From Methanolobus mangrovi (GTDB lineage: Archaea; Halobacteriota; Methanosarcinia; Methanosarcinales; Methanosarcinaceae): 64,000 nt of DNA. Made by a program: the position numbers and the translations under genes. The notes under the pieces were generated by a model that saw only the letters and a list, made by a program, of their open reading frames with translations, was not told the DNA's origin and made no database searches. Shown here piece after piece: positions 34,842-44,095 of the stretch. The DNA is taken from NCBI RefSeq assembly GCF_031312535.1, contig NZ_CP133594.1, positions 1,116,001 to 1,180,000 on the forward strand, written 5' to 3'. Each line of letters starts with the position of its first letter. Within the stretch, counting starts at the first letter, position 1.

Positions 34842-37460
34842 ATGAAAAATCAAACAAAATTATACGTATCTGTAGTAGCAATATTAATATTGCTAATATG
34901 TTCAGGCGTTGCTACTGCTGCAAGTAACACTACAGATAACAGTACTGGTAATCGTATATGGGATGCAGATGAAAATCTCTCTCTTGAATACACATGGACA
35001 GCTTTGAGCTATTCAGGATTCTATTATGACCTCGATTCAGGTGAAGGGTCAGAAACACTCACTATAAAGCTGGACAGTAATAGTGACAGAAATATAGGAG
35101 ACGGTGATCTCGAATACGTAACAACTCCCATTGACACTGATTTTGAGCAGGGAGATTGGGGATCCTATCAGGTAATCGGATTCATGGCAGAGAGATATTT
35201 TGCCGGTTACACTGATGACACCGAATTCGCAAAAGATAGTGTAAGCCTTATTTCCGATGGTATACTTGCAAAGGTCCTTATGGATGATGATGAAGAGATA
35301 TCATTCTATTCCGGCTCTTCCCTTGTACTTGAAGAAGGATACGAGCTTAATCTGGAAGAAGTAGACGTAAACGGTAACAGTGTACTTGTCACTCTTGAGA
35401 AGGATGGAAAGAAACTGGATACTGATATTGTGTCTTCAGATGACGATTATGTATACGAGGCTGATCTTGGAACCGATGATGACGTTCCTATAATAGCAGT
35501 CCATTTCACTAACATCTTCCAGGGAACTGAAACAAATGCAGTATTCGTTGAAGGTATCTTCCAGATATCAGAAGATTATGTGAGTGTGGAATCTGGAGAT
35601 ACTTTTGGAAAGATGGAGATACAAGCCCTGAGCTCAGATGAGATCACAATGGAAAATTCAGATTCCATCAGTCTGGGAAGAGGCGATACCATCAGCATTA
35701 TGGGTAAACTGAAATTCCTGGTTGCAGATGCCAGCACCCTTAGATTCGGACCTATGGTCGATATGTCAGAACCAGGCACCTATGAGCTTAGAGGTACAGT
35801 TGCAGAAAACGAAGAACTTAAATGGACACCGCTGAACTTTGAAGGATTCTATTACAACATCGATGAAGGCGTGGGAACCGAATCTCTTGAGATAAAGGAC
35901 CTTGGTGGCAGAACTATCGATGACGGAGACCTGGTTTACAGAAGCATACCTCTTGATGTCAGTTTTGAACATGATGACTGGGGAGATTTCCAGGTAATTG
36001 GTTTCCTTGCAGAGAAATACTTTGCCGGATATCCTGACAACGAATTCACAGATGATGTCAGCCTGCTTTCTGACGGTCAGCTCTCAAAAGTACTTATTGA
36101 CGATGATAGTAAGACATCACTTTACTCAGGTTCTTCTTTGATACTTGAAGATGGGTATGAACTCTACATTGTTGAAGTCGATCTTGACGGAAGCAGTGTA
36201 ATGGTAAACCTTGTACAGGATGGCGATGATGTTGATACGGGAATTGTTTCCTCCGATGACGACTATGTTTACGAGAAAGACATTGGTTCAACAGATGACG
36301 TACCAATCATAGTTGTGCACTTTGATGAGATATTCAGAGGAACTGAAACAAATGCAGTATTCATAGAAGGTATTTTCCAGATATCAGAAGATGTAGTTGA
36401 AATTGCTGCAGATGAAAAGTTCGGAGAGATGGAAGTTACAACTTTCTCATCAGATGAGATAGTCCTTGAGAACGAAGACTCTATTTCACTTACAAGAGGA
36501 AATGTTGTCGAGATCATGGGCGATATTGCATTTAACGTTGCAGATGATGGTGATGTACGTTACTATCCATTTGTGGAAGTATCCACACTGCCCTCCGAAT
36601 CACTTTCCATAGACATGCCTTCTGTTGTTAAGCAGGATACAGAAATGGAAATTGAAGTAACATCAAGAGGTGCAGCTGTTAACAATGCTGTTGTAATGTT
36701 CGGTGGTGAGGAAATCGGACAGACATCAACTGATGGTACAATATCATACACTCCGGAAACTGCAGGTACTTTCACCGTCACTGCTGAAAAAGAAGGTTTT
36801 GTTTCAGCAAGCGAAAAAGTGGAAGTCATCTCACCTGAGGATGCAAGCAGGAAACTCGTCATAGAAGTATCCCCGGAAACGGTTGTTGAAGAAGACACAA
36901 TAACCATCTCTGTAATCACAGCTATTGGAGGAGATTCCGTTGAAGATGTACAGCTTTACTATGATAACAAGCTCATAGGAAGTACAGATTCCAATGGTAT
37001 GATCACATACACTGTGAAAGAACCAGGAATGCATAAGCTGACATCTTCATCAGATGAATATCTTGAGGCCGAGCTCAACCTTGAGGTTCTTGAGTTGACT
37101 GCAAAGTTCTCATACTCCAATTTGCAGGTGACACCTATCCTGGTGAAGACCGGAGAAGAGGTCACTGTTACAGTTGATGTAATGAACACAGGCACCGCAG
37201 CAGGTGAAACAGATGTGGATCTGCTCATTAACGGAACCGTTGCAGACTCTAAGAGTGTATCATTGGATAAAGGAGAAGAAACAACTCTTACTTTCACAGT
37301 CTCACAAGAAGAGGCTGGTACCTATGAAGCACAGGTTGGAGATTCCACTGCAATCTTCGAAGTCGAAAAAAGCTTACTCCCTGCACCAGGTATCGTTGCT
37401 TCAATTATGGTGGTACTTGCAGTTGCATTGCTTGTACGCAGGAATGAAAGAAAGGGCTGA
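34842..37460 (+). CDS. Major S-layer protein with duplicated S-layer domain
   Basis: An 872-residue secreted, membrane-anchored surface protein. Signal peptide at 1-29 (VVAILILLICSGVATAAS). Two homologous S-layer domains of the Methanosarcina type (DUF1608/PF07752) at about 45-305 and 324-575; matching landmarks are SGFYYDLDSGEG and EGFYYNIDEGVG, AERYFAGY and AEKYFAGY, and GTETNAVF(V/I)EGIFQISED in both. Then two Ig-like/PEGA-type domains (about 585-745), a CARDB-like domain (about 750-840) and a C-terminal anchor LPAPGIVASIMVVLAVALLVRR. Many Asn-X-Ser/Thr sites. GGAGGGG stands seven bases before ATG. Own promoter, long leader and terminator show a dedicated, highly expressed unit. Confidence 0.94.
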   Translation: MKNQTKLYVSVVAILILLICSGVATAASNTTDNSTGNRIWDADENLSLEYTWTALSYSGFYYDLDSGEGSETLTIKLDSNSDRNIGDGDLEYVTTPIDTDFEQGDWGSYQVIGFMAERYFAGYTDDTEFAKDSVSLISDGILAKVLMDDDEEISFYSGSSLVLEEGYELNLEEVDVNGNSVLVTLEKDGKKLDTDIVSSDDDYVYEADLGTDDDVPIIAVHFTNIFQGTETNAVFVEGIFQISEDYVSVESGDTFGKMEIQALSSDEITMENSDSISLGRGDTISIMGKLKFLVADASTLRFGPMVDMSEPGTYELRGTVAENEELKWTPLNFEGFYYNIDEGVGTESLEIKDLGGRTIDDGDLVYRSIPLDVSFEHDDWGDFQVIGFLAEKYFAGYPDNEFTDDVSLLSDGQLSKVLIDDDSKTSLYSGSSLILEDGYELYIVEVDLDGSSVMVNLVQDGDDVDTGIVSSDDDYVYEKDIGSTDDVPIIVVHFDEIFRGTETNAVFIEGIFQISEDVVEIAADEKFGEMEVTTFSSDEIVLENEDSISLTRGNVVEIMGDIAFNVADDGDVRYYPFVEVSTLPSESLSIDMPSVVKQDTEMEIEVTSRGAAVNNAVVMFGGEEIGQTSTDGTISYTPETAGTFTVTAEKEGFVSASEKVEVISPEDASRKLVIEVSPETVVEEDTITISVITAIGGDSVEDVQLYYDNKLIGSTDSNGMITYTVKEPGMHKLTSSSDEYLEAELNLEVLELTAKFSYSNLQVTPILVKTGEEVTVTVDVMNTGTAAGETDVDLLINGTVADSKSVSLDKGEETTLTFTVSQEEAGTYEAQVGDSTAIFEVEKSLLPAPGIVASIMVVLAVALLVRRNERKG

Positions 37461-37484
37461 ATAATAAACAATTGAACTAAATCA

Positions 37485-37520
37485 GTACCTGCGTTTCCGC
37501 AGGTACACATACTTTTTTTG
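37485..37520 (+). terminator. Strong hairpin terminator of the S-layer gene
   Basis: Perfect 9-bp stem GTACCTGCG (37485-37493) with CGCAGGTAC (37498-37506), loop TTTC, then CTTTTTTT at 37511-37518. It starts 25 nt after the stop codon. Confidence 0.85.
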
Positions 37521-37565
37521 AGTTATATTATACTTATTTATTCAGTTATTATTGCCATACTTGAT

Positions 37566-38195
37566 TTATTTACGGGGAGAATTGCCACCACCTTTTTTAG
37601 AAGCTGCTGTGACTGTAACTGCACCGCTTCCCTGATACACAATGACTTTTTTGCCATCCAATCTTGTTTTTTCAGCAACAAGGAACAAACGTTCAACATT
37701 TGAGTCAATATCCGGCAAATCCTTTACATAGAAAACAAACTGATACTTGTAGTCACTTTCTGTGTGAACATTAGAGAATACAGCCCCTGTATCCCCAGGT
37801 TTGCTAGGATTGTTTGCATCCGGAAGTCTCAATGTTAATGTGAACCTTTCTTTATCCTCATTCATATAGTTAGCAAGCTCACTGAGACTGAAATCCTCGG
37901 CATCCTCATCATAGACCTTCACAATTGATGCCGTACCATCACTGTTGATCGTGGAATAATAGTATGGATTACTGTACACTGCCACACGAATAGGATAATC
38001 TTGTATTAAGGGGATTATTGCTGTTGGTCTATCAATGTAAAGAGGGTGAGTCTCGATAGGAGATATGGCTATCCAGATGTTGTCGTCTTGAAATAATTCA
38101 TTGACTTCCGTTGGTTCTTCATCTTCTTCATGTGCCATTGCAGGTACTGCGCTGATACATAAAATTAAGAACAATACTACTATTTTGTTTATCAT
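37566..38195 (-). CDS. Secreted protein of unknown function beside the S-layer gene
   Basis: About 209 residues. N-terminal signal peptide INKIVVLFLILCISAVPAMAHEED, then an acidic, beta-rich mature region with no motif I recognise (landmarks: DNIWIAISPIETHPLYIDRP, IRVAVYSNPYYYS, FVFYVKDLPDIDSNVERLFLVAEK). It ends in a basic GGGNSPRK tail without a membrane anchor. The ATG at 38195 begins a conventional signal peptide and has GTGGGAAA upstream; the ATG at 38210 adds five residues. Convergent with the S-layer gene. It could be an envelope component, on position only. Confidence 0.7.
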   Translation of the reverse strand: MINKIVVLFLILCISAVPAMAHEEDEEPTEVNELFQDDNIWIAISPIETHPLYIDRPTAIIPLIQDYPIRVAVYSNPYYYSTINSDGTASIVKVYDEDAEDFSLSELANYMNEDKERFTLTLRLPDANNPSKPGDTGAVFSNVHTESDYKYQFVFYVKDLPDIDSNVERLFLVAEKTRLDGKKVIVYQGSGAVTVTAASKKGGGNSPRK

Positions 38196-38382
38196 AGATT
38201 TCCCACACATTATGATTTAAATGACTTAATAGAGAAAGTCATTAATAGAAAGTTATAACATTAGACATATACATAAGAGTAAGAATAAATAATTCTAATT
38301 AATTATACATATTATAGGAAATAAGGTATAATATTTTATGATGTAGTAACATGGAAATTAACTTCTGTAGAAGCTTTGTTTT

Positions 38383-38613
38383 TCATAGTGCTGCAAATAA
38401 GCACGAAATCCTCTTTGATATTGCAAGAAAAACACTGCAAAAAACCATACCCCAATGTGTCTGACACCTAATAAACTCTAAATCGGTTATTAAAGGTCTT
38501 ATATCAGTCCCATTAAGATCTTCCATATATTTTACATGACAGCGATATGGCTTTGTGTCATCATATATCTTCATAGGAGAATAGCAGACTATCCAGTATC
38601 CGGTATATTGCAT
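38383..38613 (-). CDS. Small protein of unknown function
   Basis: A 76-residue frame starting MQYTGYWIVCYSPMKIYDD. Support for it being real is a strong GGAGG(TT) eleven bases before the ATG, which random frames rarely have. The middle is polar and the C-terminal part (THWGMVFCSVFLAISKR) is hydrophobic and could touch a membrane. No family recognised; it lies 40 nt after the DUF2892-like gene on the same strand and may share its transcript. Confidence 0.4.
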   Translation of the reverse strand: MQYTGYWIVCYSPMKIYDDTKPYRCHVKYMEDLNGTDIRPLITDLEFIRCQTHWGMVFCSVFLAISKRISCLFAAL

Positions 38614-38654
38614 ATTACCAGAACCTCCAAATCTACAAAATAAAAGACATCAAT

Positions 38655-38879
38655 TCATTTCTTTGCGGTACTGAAGCTTATAAGATTATATAGTGTACAG
38701 TGACGCATAATTGAGGTATATAGTCCTGCAAAAGCAATCAGTGCAAGAACCCATCGCCAGATGCCAGAGCCTACAAGATCCAATGCCAGCACGGTTATTG
38801 CTATTGATCCGAAAAGTGCTCTTAGAAGAAGATCCAATCCACCCACGTTCTCCTGAAGGAATAACTCTTTCATATCCAT
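38655..38879 (-). CDS. DUF2892-like small membrane protein
   Basis: A 74-residue protein with two predicted membrane helices: LLLRALFGSIAITVLALDLV and WRWVLALIAFAGLYTSI, ending in a RHCTLYNLI segment. The pattern (polar N-terminus, NVGGLDLLLRAL entry into helix 1, and CxLY after helix 2) fits the YgaP-type DUF2892 family, function unknown. AAGGAGTG before the ATG supports the start. A small unknown frame follows downstream. Confidence 0.75.
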   Translation of the reverse strand: MDMKELFLQENVGGLDLLLRALFGSIAITVLALDLVGSGIWRWVLALIAFAGLYTSIMRHCTLYNLISFSTAKK

Positions 38880-39067
38880 ATTTTCACTCCTTTTTAATCA
38901 CAGAAACAATTGTAATTGTTGTTTCATGAATACTAAAAATATGAAGGAATTAACAGATAAAGTAATCTGTTGGGTCTGGGAATTTTTAAACAAAATTAAG
39001 AAATAGAATAGAGAGTCTGAAATCAAAAATTACAGATTTGCATCCAAAGTCTCATCCTCTTTCAGCT
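38880..39067. other. Intergenic, promoter region only
   Basis: AT-rich spacer between the MATE gene end and the DUF2892-like start on the same strand. It must hold the leftward promoter for the small genes; no coding frame or strong hairpin seen. Confidence 0.3.
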
Positions 39068-40432
39068 TCAGCCCTGAGGTATTAATGCTCCAAGTTTGTT
39101 AACTTCCCTTTTCATAAAGATCACGGCTACAACGAACCCAAGGAAATCCGATATTGGGAATGATAGCCATATACCTGTCAGGTCCATGAACAATGGAAGT
39201 ATGAATACAAGGGGTGGCAGGAAGAACACCTGTCTTGAAAGTGTGATCATCAGTGATTGTTTTGATCGTCCCAGAGATTGGAGCAGGGCCATGGCAACTA
39301 TCTGACTTCCTATGAATGGCATCATAAGAAAACTTATTTTAATGGCTGGCACCCCCATTTCTATCAGCTCAGCATCACTGCTAAAAACACGGAATATCTG
39401 CTCAGGAATCAGGAAAACCACAATGACGCTCAATATGCACATACCAAATACGATATAATTTGAAAGAGAAACGGTTTCCCTGACCCTCTCGAAATTGCTG
39501 GCACCGTAATTGAAACCAAAAATAGGCTGTATTCCGTGTTTGATCCCTATTATGGGCATCAGGGTAAGCATGAACACTTTTATAATAATGCCGAATACAG
39601 CGATTGCCATATCCCCTCCGTATATCAGGAGACTCTGGTTCAGGAGAATAAAGACCAGACTTTCAACCGAATTGAAAATGAATTCGGACATCCCTATGCT
39701 TAGAGTTTCCCATGAAAGAGCAAGGTCAGGCATCATATATCCAGGCTTGAATGAGACAAGGCTGATATTACTCTTATAGTAGTGAACTGTCATCAAACAG
39801 CCGACGATCTGGGATATAACAGTTGCAACAGCGGCCCCCATAATGCCCATGTTGAACTTGAAGATGAAGAGCGGATCGAGTATAATATTCACAATACTTG
39901 AAAGTAACATGATAGACATTGCAAACTTCGCATGCCCTTCTGCCCTTATGGCATTGCTCATTGCCGCAGAGAATGCAAAGAATACGGTTCCAATAAGAAT
40001 ATATTTCGTATATTCCCTTGCAAAAGGAAGTACATCCTCCGAGGCCCCGAATATCTTCAGTAGTGGGTCAATAAATATCAACCCGAGAATTGTAAAGATC
40101 ACACTCGCTATGACAACCAGTGTGACCATATTGGCCAGGGTTCTCTCGGCCTTGTCGGAATCACCCATTCCGAGGGTCCTCGAGATAATAGATGCCCCAC
40201 CTATACCTATTCCCATGGCTATTCCCATCATGAGCATCTGTATAGGAAATGCAACCGATATTCCAGCAATCCCAAGAGCACTATCTGCTCCCAATCCTCT
40301 TCCCACAAAAATGGTGTCCACAAGATTGTAGAATGCCTGCACAAGCAACCCTACTATCGCAGGGGTTGACATCTTGAAGATGAGATTCTTTATGTTCTCG
40401 TTCGCAAGCATATCATATCTATCGTGTTTCAT
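39068..40432 (-). CDS. MATE family multidrug/metabolite exporter
   Basis: A 454-residue, twelve-helix antiporter of the MATE (NorM/DinF-like) family that expels cationic compounds using Na+ or H+. Visible family features: MSTPAIVGLLVQAFYNLVDT in helix 1, the GIAGISVAFPIQML entry to helix 2, GIGIGGASIISRTLG, and in the second half IKVFMLTLMPIIGIKHGIQP with FGFNYGA, repeating the first-half pattern as expected from internal duplication. Start ATG at 40432 (KHDRYDMLANENIK) is typical of archaeal/clostridial members. Stand-alone gene; substrate unknown. Confidence 0.94.
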   Translation of the reverse strand: MKHDRYDMLANENIKNLIFKMSTPAIVGLLVQAFYNLVDTIFVGRGLGADSALGIAGISVAFPIQMLMMGIAMGIGIGGASIISRTLGMGDSDKAERTLANMVTLVVIASVIFTILGLIFIDPLLKIFGASEDVLPFAREYTKYILIGTVFFAFSAAMSNAIRAEGHAKFAMSIMLLSSIVNIILDPLFIFKFNMGIMGAAVATVISQIVGCLMTVHYYKSNISLVSFKPGYMMPDLALSWETLSIGMSEFIFNSVESLVFILLNQSLLIYGGDMAIAVFGIIIKVFMLTLMPIIGIKHGIQPIFGFNYGASNFERVRETVSLSNYIVFGMCILSVIVVFLIPEQIFRVFSSDAELIEMGVPAIKISFLMMPFIGSQIVAMALLQSLGRSKQSLMITLSRQVFFLPPLVFILPLFMDLTGIWLSFPISDFLGFVVAVIFMKREVNKLGALIPQG

Positions 40433-40610
40433 ACAATGGACCCCTGATCACTGTAGATTGGTGAGACTTGCAATGTGAGTATTTTCTATTTAATTTTGTA
40501 ATTTAAAGCCTGAAAAACCGGGCCGGATTAAACTGCATTGGTCAAGCCTTAGATCATCTGGTGATTGCAAAAAATCAGCAAAATTAAACCAAACGGAGAA
40601 GGAATGGAGA

Positions 40611-40730
40611 TCATTGAACAAAATACATGATCAGGCCAAGCAAAACTCCCATAAGGATCCATATTTTAAACATACCAGAACCACCACAGCAGCATGAATT
40701 GCATTGTGCATTATTTTTTTCGTTTGACAT
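40611..40730 (-). CDS. Putative 39-residue Cys-rich small membrane protein
   Basis: Reading on the minus strand gives a 39-residue frame, MSNEKNNAQCNSCCCGGSG followed by a single hydrophobic helix MFKIWILMGVLLGLIMYFVQ. The layout (polar head with a CNSCCCGG cluster, then one membrane span) is non-random, and a GGATGTGAT purine-rich stretch lies just before the ATG. It stands alone between the MATE gene and the tRNA cluster. The Cys cluster could bind metal. Function unknown. Confidence 0.5.
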   Translation of the reverse strand: MSNEKNNAQCNSCCCGGSGMFKIWILMGVLLGLIMYFVQ

Positions 40731-40874
40731 TGGAATATCACATCCTTAGTATTATTGAATGACTGTTTGGCCTATGTTGAGAACTACTTTTGACAAAATC
40801 AAAAGGAAATAACTATTGATGATTTAATTATTACATTTGAGTAGTAAAAAATGAATAAAAAATAAAAAAATGAG

Positions 40875-40946
40875 TACACCAGCCGGGATTCGAACCCGGG
40901 TTCGAGCGTTGGCAACGCCCGGTGATAACCGCTACACTACTAGTGT
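40875..40946 (-). tRNA. tRNA-Gly (GCC)
   Basis: 72-nt cloverleaf on the minus strand. Acceptor stem ACACTAG/CTGGTGT, anticodon loop TTGCCAA (GCC) closed by GGGCG/CGCTC, T-arm CCGGGTTCGAATCCCGG. Discriminator A; CCA not encoded. Last of three tRNAs read leftward. Confidence 0.93.
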
Positions 40947-40958
40947 GATTTGCTTAGG

Positions 40959-41031
40959 TGCCCAGACCCGGACTTGAACCGGGGACAACTGCCTCTTCAG
41001 GGCAGCGCTCTCCCAACTGAGCTACCTGGGC
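40959..41031 (-). tRNA. tRNA-Phe (GAA)
   Basis: 73-nt cloverleaf on the minus strand. Acceptor GCCCAGG/TCTGGGC, D-arm with AGCTCAGTTGGGAGAGC, anticodon loop CTGAAGA (GAA) in stem CTGCC/GGCAG, T-arm CCCGGTTCAAGTCCGGG. Discriminator A. Twelve nt before tRNA-Gly. Confidence 0.95.
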
Positions 41032-41086
41032 ATGATGACCCGAAGCACCTAATTGCTGTTTTAGTATTTAACCTTAACTGTTGTGG

Positions 41087-41160
<74 letters not shown>

Positions 41161-41507
41161 ATTAACAGTTAGCAAATATCTGTAAACACCTTACTGCTTA
41201 ACAACACTTCAGTGTTATTACCGCAAGCCTTGGCGCTTATCAGCACCCCTCATAATGCATAATGGTTGATAAACCTTTTGGGTCAAAGGGTACAACACCA
41301 TAACAGGACATATAAAGAACAGCCACCATGATAGTTATCATACAGCATTTACTTCATCAATGACCCTTCAACACAAGCAGAACAATACACAATAATCCAG
41401 CAATACACCTATAACTCCTTCCCTGCGGCATGCCCTGACGGAAGGATTGGAAAGATCATTCAATATACTACACTCCCCATTAATCCAAAATTAATGTTCA
41501 GAGTGAT
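41161..41507. other. Intergenic region upstream of the tRNA cluster
   Basis: No gene seen. Contains the palindrome AACACTTCAGTGTT (41200-41213), near where the leftward tRNA promoter should be, and a hairpin TCCTTCC (41416-41422) with GGAAGGA (41440-41446) about 60 nt past the stop of the next leftward gene. Confidence 0.35.
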
Positions 41508-41954
41508 TCACTCATCATAGAAAGTATCCGGTGTAGCAGTTACATATGATACGGTTCTTGTGGAACCATCCGGGTATATCATTGTTAAAAGCTTTACAGT
41601 GCCACCCATTTCATGAGAATCATGAAGATAGTATTCATCATTCCTACGGGATACATCCTTTACAAAAATCACCGCATTATCCCTTCCAATCTCAAGTACC
41701 TCCACATCCCCAAAATCATAGAAAAAGTCATTGATAGCAGGTTCAAGGTTGTAAGTTCCCATCAAAAATACATATATACTTGAGAACATATCAAGACTGT
41801 AGGACATTGAAATAACTGCATCGGTACCCTGGAATTTCATAGTGACCTGATTAAAATGAACGTATTCCTCACCATTTGAAATTATGTTATTACTGGCTGA
41901 GAACGAGAAAAGAGAAACTATCAATGCAAAAACCAGAAAGGCACTTAGCTTCAT
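41508..41954 (-). CDS. Secreted protein of unknown function
   Basis: A 148-residue protein with an N-terminal signal peptide (MKLSAFLVFALIVSLFSFSA) and a beta-rich mature part with no motif I know (landmarks FQGTDAVISMSYSLDMFSS, VEVLEIGRDNAVIFVKDVSR, LTMIYPDGSTRTVSYVTATP). No membrane anchor at the C-terminus. Monocistronic, divergent from lonB. Probably exported and facing the pseudoperiplasm or S-layer; function unknown. Confidence 0.72.
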   Translation of the reverse strand: MKLSAFLVFALIVSLFSFSASNNIISNGEEYVHFNQVTMKFQGTDAVISMSYSLDMFSSIYVFLMGTYNLEPAINDFFYDFGDVEVLEIGRDNAVIFVKDVSRRNDEYYLHDSHEMGGTVKLLTMIYPDGSTRTVSYVTATPDTFYDE

Positions 41955-42080
41955 TTTAGACCATGTCCAGGATTATTAAATGCATAGTTTCTTATATTCA
42001 GATGTCACTTTATTCATATTAACTTTACTCACAAGTTAAAGATCATAAATTTGAGTTACCTAATTGTAAAAACCGTCAAG

Positions 42081-42098
42081 TATATATTTTGTACGTAC
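42081..42098 (+). promoter_or_regulatory. lonB promoter with GTACGTAC palindrome
   Basis: TATATATTTT (42081-42090) is a good TATA box, 44-53 nt ahead of the lonB ATG. Immediately downstream, between TATA and the expected start site, is the perfect palindrome GTACGTAC (42091-42098), a possible operator for a heat- or stress-response repressor. Confidence 0.5.
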
Positions 42099-42133
42099 AA
42101 CTGTGAACAAACCACAAACCTTGTGAGAAGACT

Positions 42134-44038
42134 ATGGAAAAAGAAATTACTACTTCTAGCGAAGAGATTGAATTATACGAGGATAATTTCGAAACCACAG
42201 ACTCCATAGATGTTCCCGAGCTTTTGATAGATCAGATTATCGGACAGGAACATGCAGTGGAGGTGGTGAAAAAAGCAGCAAGCCAGAGACGCCATGTTAT
42301 GATGATTGGCAGTCCGGGCACTGGAAAATCCTTACTTGCAAAGGCAATGGCTGAACTTCTTCCAAAGGAAGAATTACAGGACATAATGGCGTATCCTAAC
42401 CCTGAAGACAGTAACAACCCTAAGATACGTTCAGTGCCTGCCGGCAAGGGCAGAGAAATTGTCATGGCCCACAAGCTGGAAGCCCAGAAAAAGGTCCAAT
42501 CACGCAATATGCTGATGATGATACTGGTCTTTGGTATTATTATATACTCATTCTATGTAGGCCAGCTCTTATGGGGCATCATAGCTGCAATTATGATATT
42601 GCTACTGACACGTCAGTTTCTGCCAAAAGAAGAAATGATGATACCTAAACTGATAGTTTCAAACTACCAGAAGGAGCACGCACCTTTCCTTGATGCAACA
42701 GGCACCCACGCAGGTGCACTTCTTGGTGATGTCAGGCACGACCCTTTCCAGTCAGGCGGACTTGAGACACCGGCACATGACAGGGTAGAGAGCGGTGATA
42801 TTCACAAGTCGCACAAAGGTGTGCTCTTCTTAGATGAGATCAACACCTTGAGCCTTGAATCTCAGCAGAGTATGCTGACAGCACTTCAGGAAAAAGAATA
42901 CCCCATCACCGGCCAGTCAGAAAGAAGTTCCGGTGCACTGGTAAAAACAGAGCCGGTCCCTTGTGACTTCATAATGGTAGCTGCAGGTAACCTTGATGCA
43001 GTGGAAAAGATGCACCCTGCACTCAGATCCCGTATAAAGGGTTATGGATACGAGCTATTCATGAGAGATTCCATGGAAGATACTCCTGAAAATCGTAAGA
43101 GCCTAGTCAGGTTCGTAGCACAGGAAGTCCTGAGAGATGGCCACCTTCCACCATTTGATAAGGAAGCAGTGGACGAAGTTATACGTGAAGCCCAGAGAAG
43201 AGCAGGGCGAAAAGGTCACCTCACGCTGAAACTTCGTGACCTTGGAGGTCTGGTAAGAGTTGCAGGAGATATTGCGCATTCTGAAGATGCAGCAGTCACC
43301 ACTGCAAAGCACGTGCTTGCAGCAAAGAAGATGGCAAGATCTATAGAACAGCAACTTGCTGACAGTTACCTTGAACGCAAGAACGATTATCAGCTGTTCA
43401 AGAAAACAGGTAGTGCTGTTGGTAGAGTTAATGGTCTTGCGGTAATGGGAGGAGATTCAGGCATCGTTCTGCCTATAATGGCAGGAGTGACACCATCACT
43501 TTCTAACTCAGAAGGGAGAGTGATCGCCACAGGTATGCTTAAGGACATAGCTAAGGAAGCTGTTCAGAATGTATCTGCTGTTATCAAGAACGTCACAGGT
43601 AAGAGCATACCCAACCATGACATCCACATACAGTTCATCGGAACGTATGAAGGTGTAGAAGGAGACAGTGCATCCATATCTATAGCCACTGCAGTTATAT
43701 CTGCTCTTGAAAATATCCCTATCGACCAATCTGTAGCAATGACAGGTTCATTGTCTGTAAGAGGGGATGTACTTCCAATAGGAGGAGCAACCTATAAGAT
43801 AGAAGCTGCAGCCAGAGCAGGAATAAAGAAAGTAATCATTCCTAAATCCAATGAGGCTGATGTGCTGATAGAAGAAGCATATAAAGATAAGATAGAGATA
43901 GTTCCAGTAACTAATATTATAGAAGTTATTGAACACAGTCTTGTTGACGGGCCTGATAAGGACAGGATAGTTGAGAAGTTAAAGAGCCTTACAAGTCTCA
44001 AAACCAGTGCAGAAATGCCAGAAATTGTCCCTGTGTGA
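42134..44038 (+). CDS. lonB: Membrane-anchored ATP-dependent protease LonB
   Basis: A 634-residue archaeal Lon protease. Order: AAA+ domain with Walker A GSPGTGKS (59-66); two membrane helices inserted within it (about 127-165, MILVFGIIIYSFYVG and LLWGIIAAIMILLLT), which tie the hexamer to the cytoplasmic face of the membrane; Walker B GVLFLDEINTL (about 229-239); and a C-terminal Lon protease domain with catalytic Ser512 in GDSASIS and Lys555 in TYKIEAAARAG, the expected 43 residues apart. It degrades misfolded and regulatory proteins. ATG preceded by GTGAGAAG. tldD and tldE follow in the same direction, after a 57-nt gap that has its own strong SD. Confidence 0.97.
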   Translation: MEKEITTSSEEIELYEDNFETTDSIDVPELLIDQIIGQEHAVEVVKKAASQRRHVMMIGSPGTGKSLLAKAMAELLPKEELQDIMAYPNPEDSNNPKIRSVPAGKGREIVMAHKLEAQKKVQSRNMLMMILVFGIIIYSFYVGQLLWGIIAAIMILLLTRQFLPKEEMMIPKLIVSNYQKEHAPFLDATGTHAGALLGDVRHDPFQSGGLETPAHDRVESGDIHKSHKGVLFLDEINTLSLESQQSMLTALQEKEYPITGQSERSSGALVKTEPVPCDFIMVAAGNLDAVEKMHPALRSRIKGYGYELFMRDSMEDTPENRKSLVRFVAQEVLRDGHLPPFDKEAVDEVIREAQRRAGRKGHLTLKLRDLGGLVRVAGDIAHSEDAAVTTAKHVLAAKKMARSIEQQLADSYLERKNDYQLFKKTGSAVGRVNGLAVMGGDSGIVLPIMAGVTPSLSNSEGRVIATGMLKDIAKEAVQNVSAVIKNVTGKSIPNHDIHIQFIGTYEGVEGDSASISIATAVISALENIPIDQSVAMTGSLSVRGDVLPIGGATYKIEAAARAGIKKVIIPKSNEADVLIEEAYKDKIEIVPVTNIIEVIEHSLVDGPDKDRIVEKLKSLTSLKTSAEMPEIVPV

Positions 44039-44095
44039 ACAGGGAACTTTTATTTATTTAAACTTGTATTTAATTATACAGGGAGGAGTAAAATT

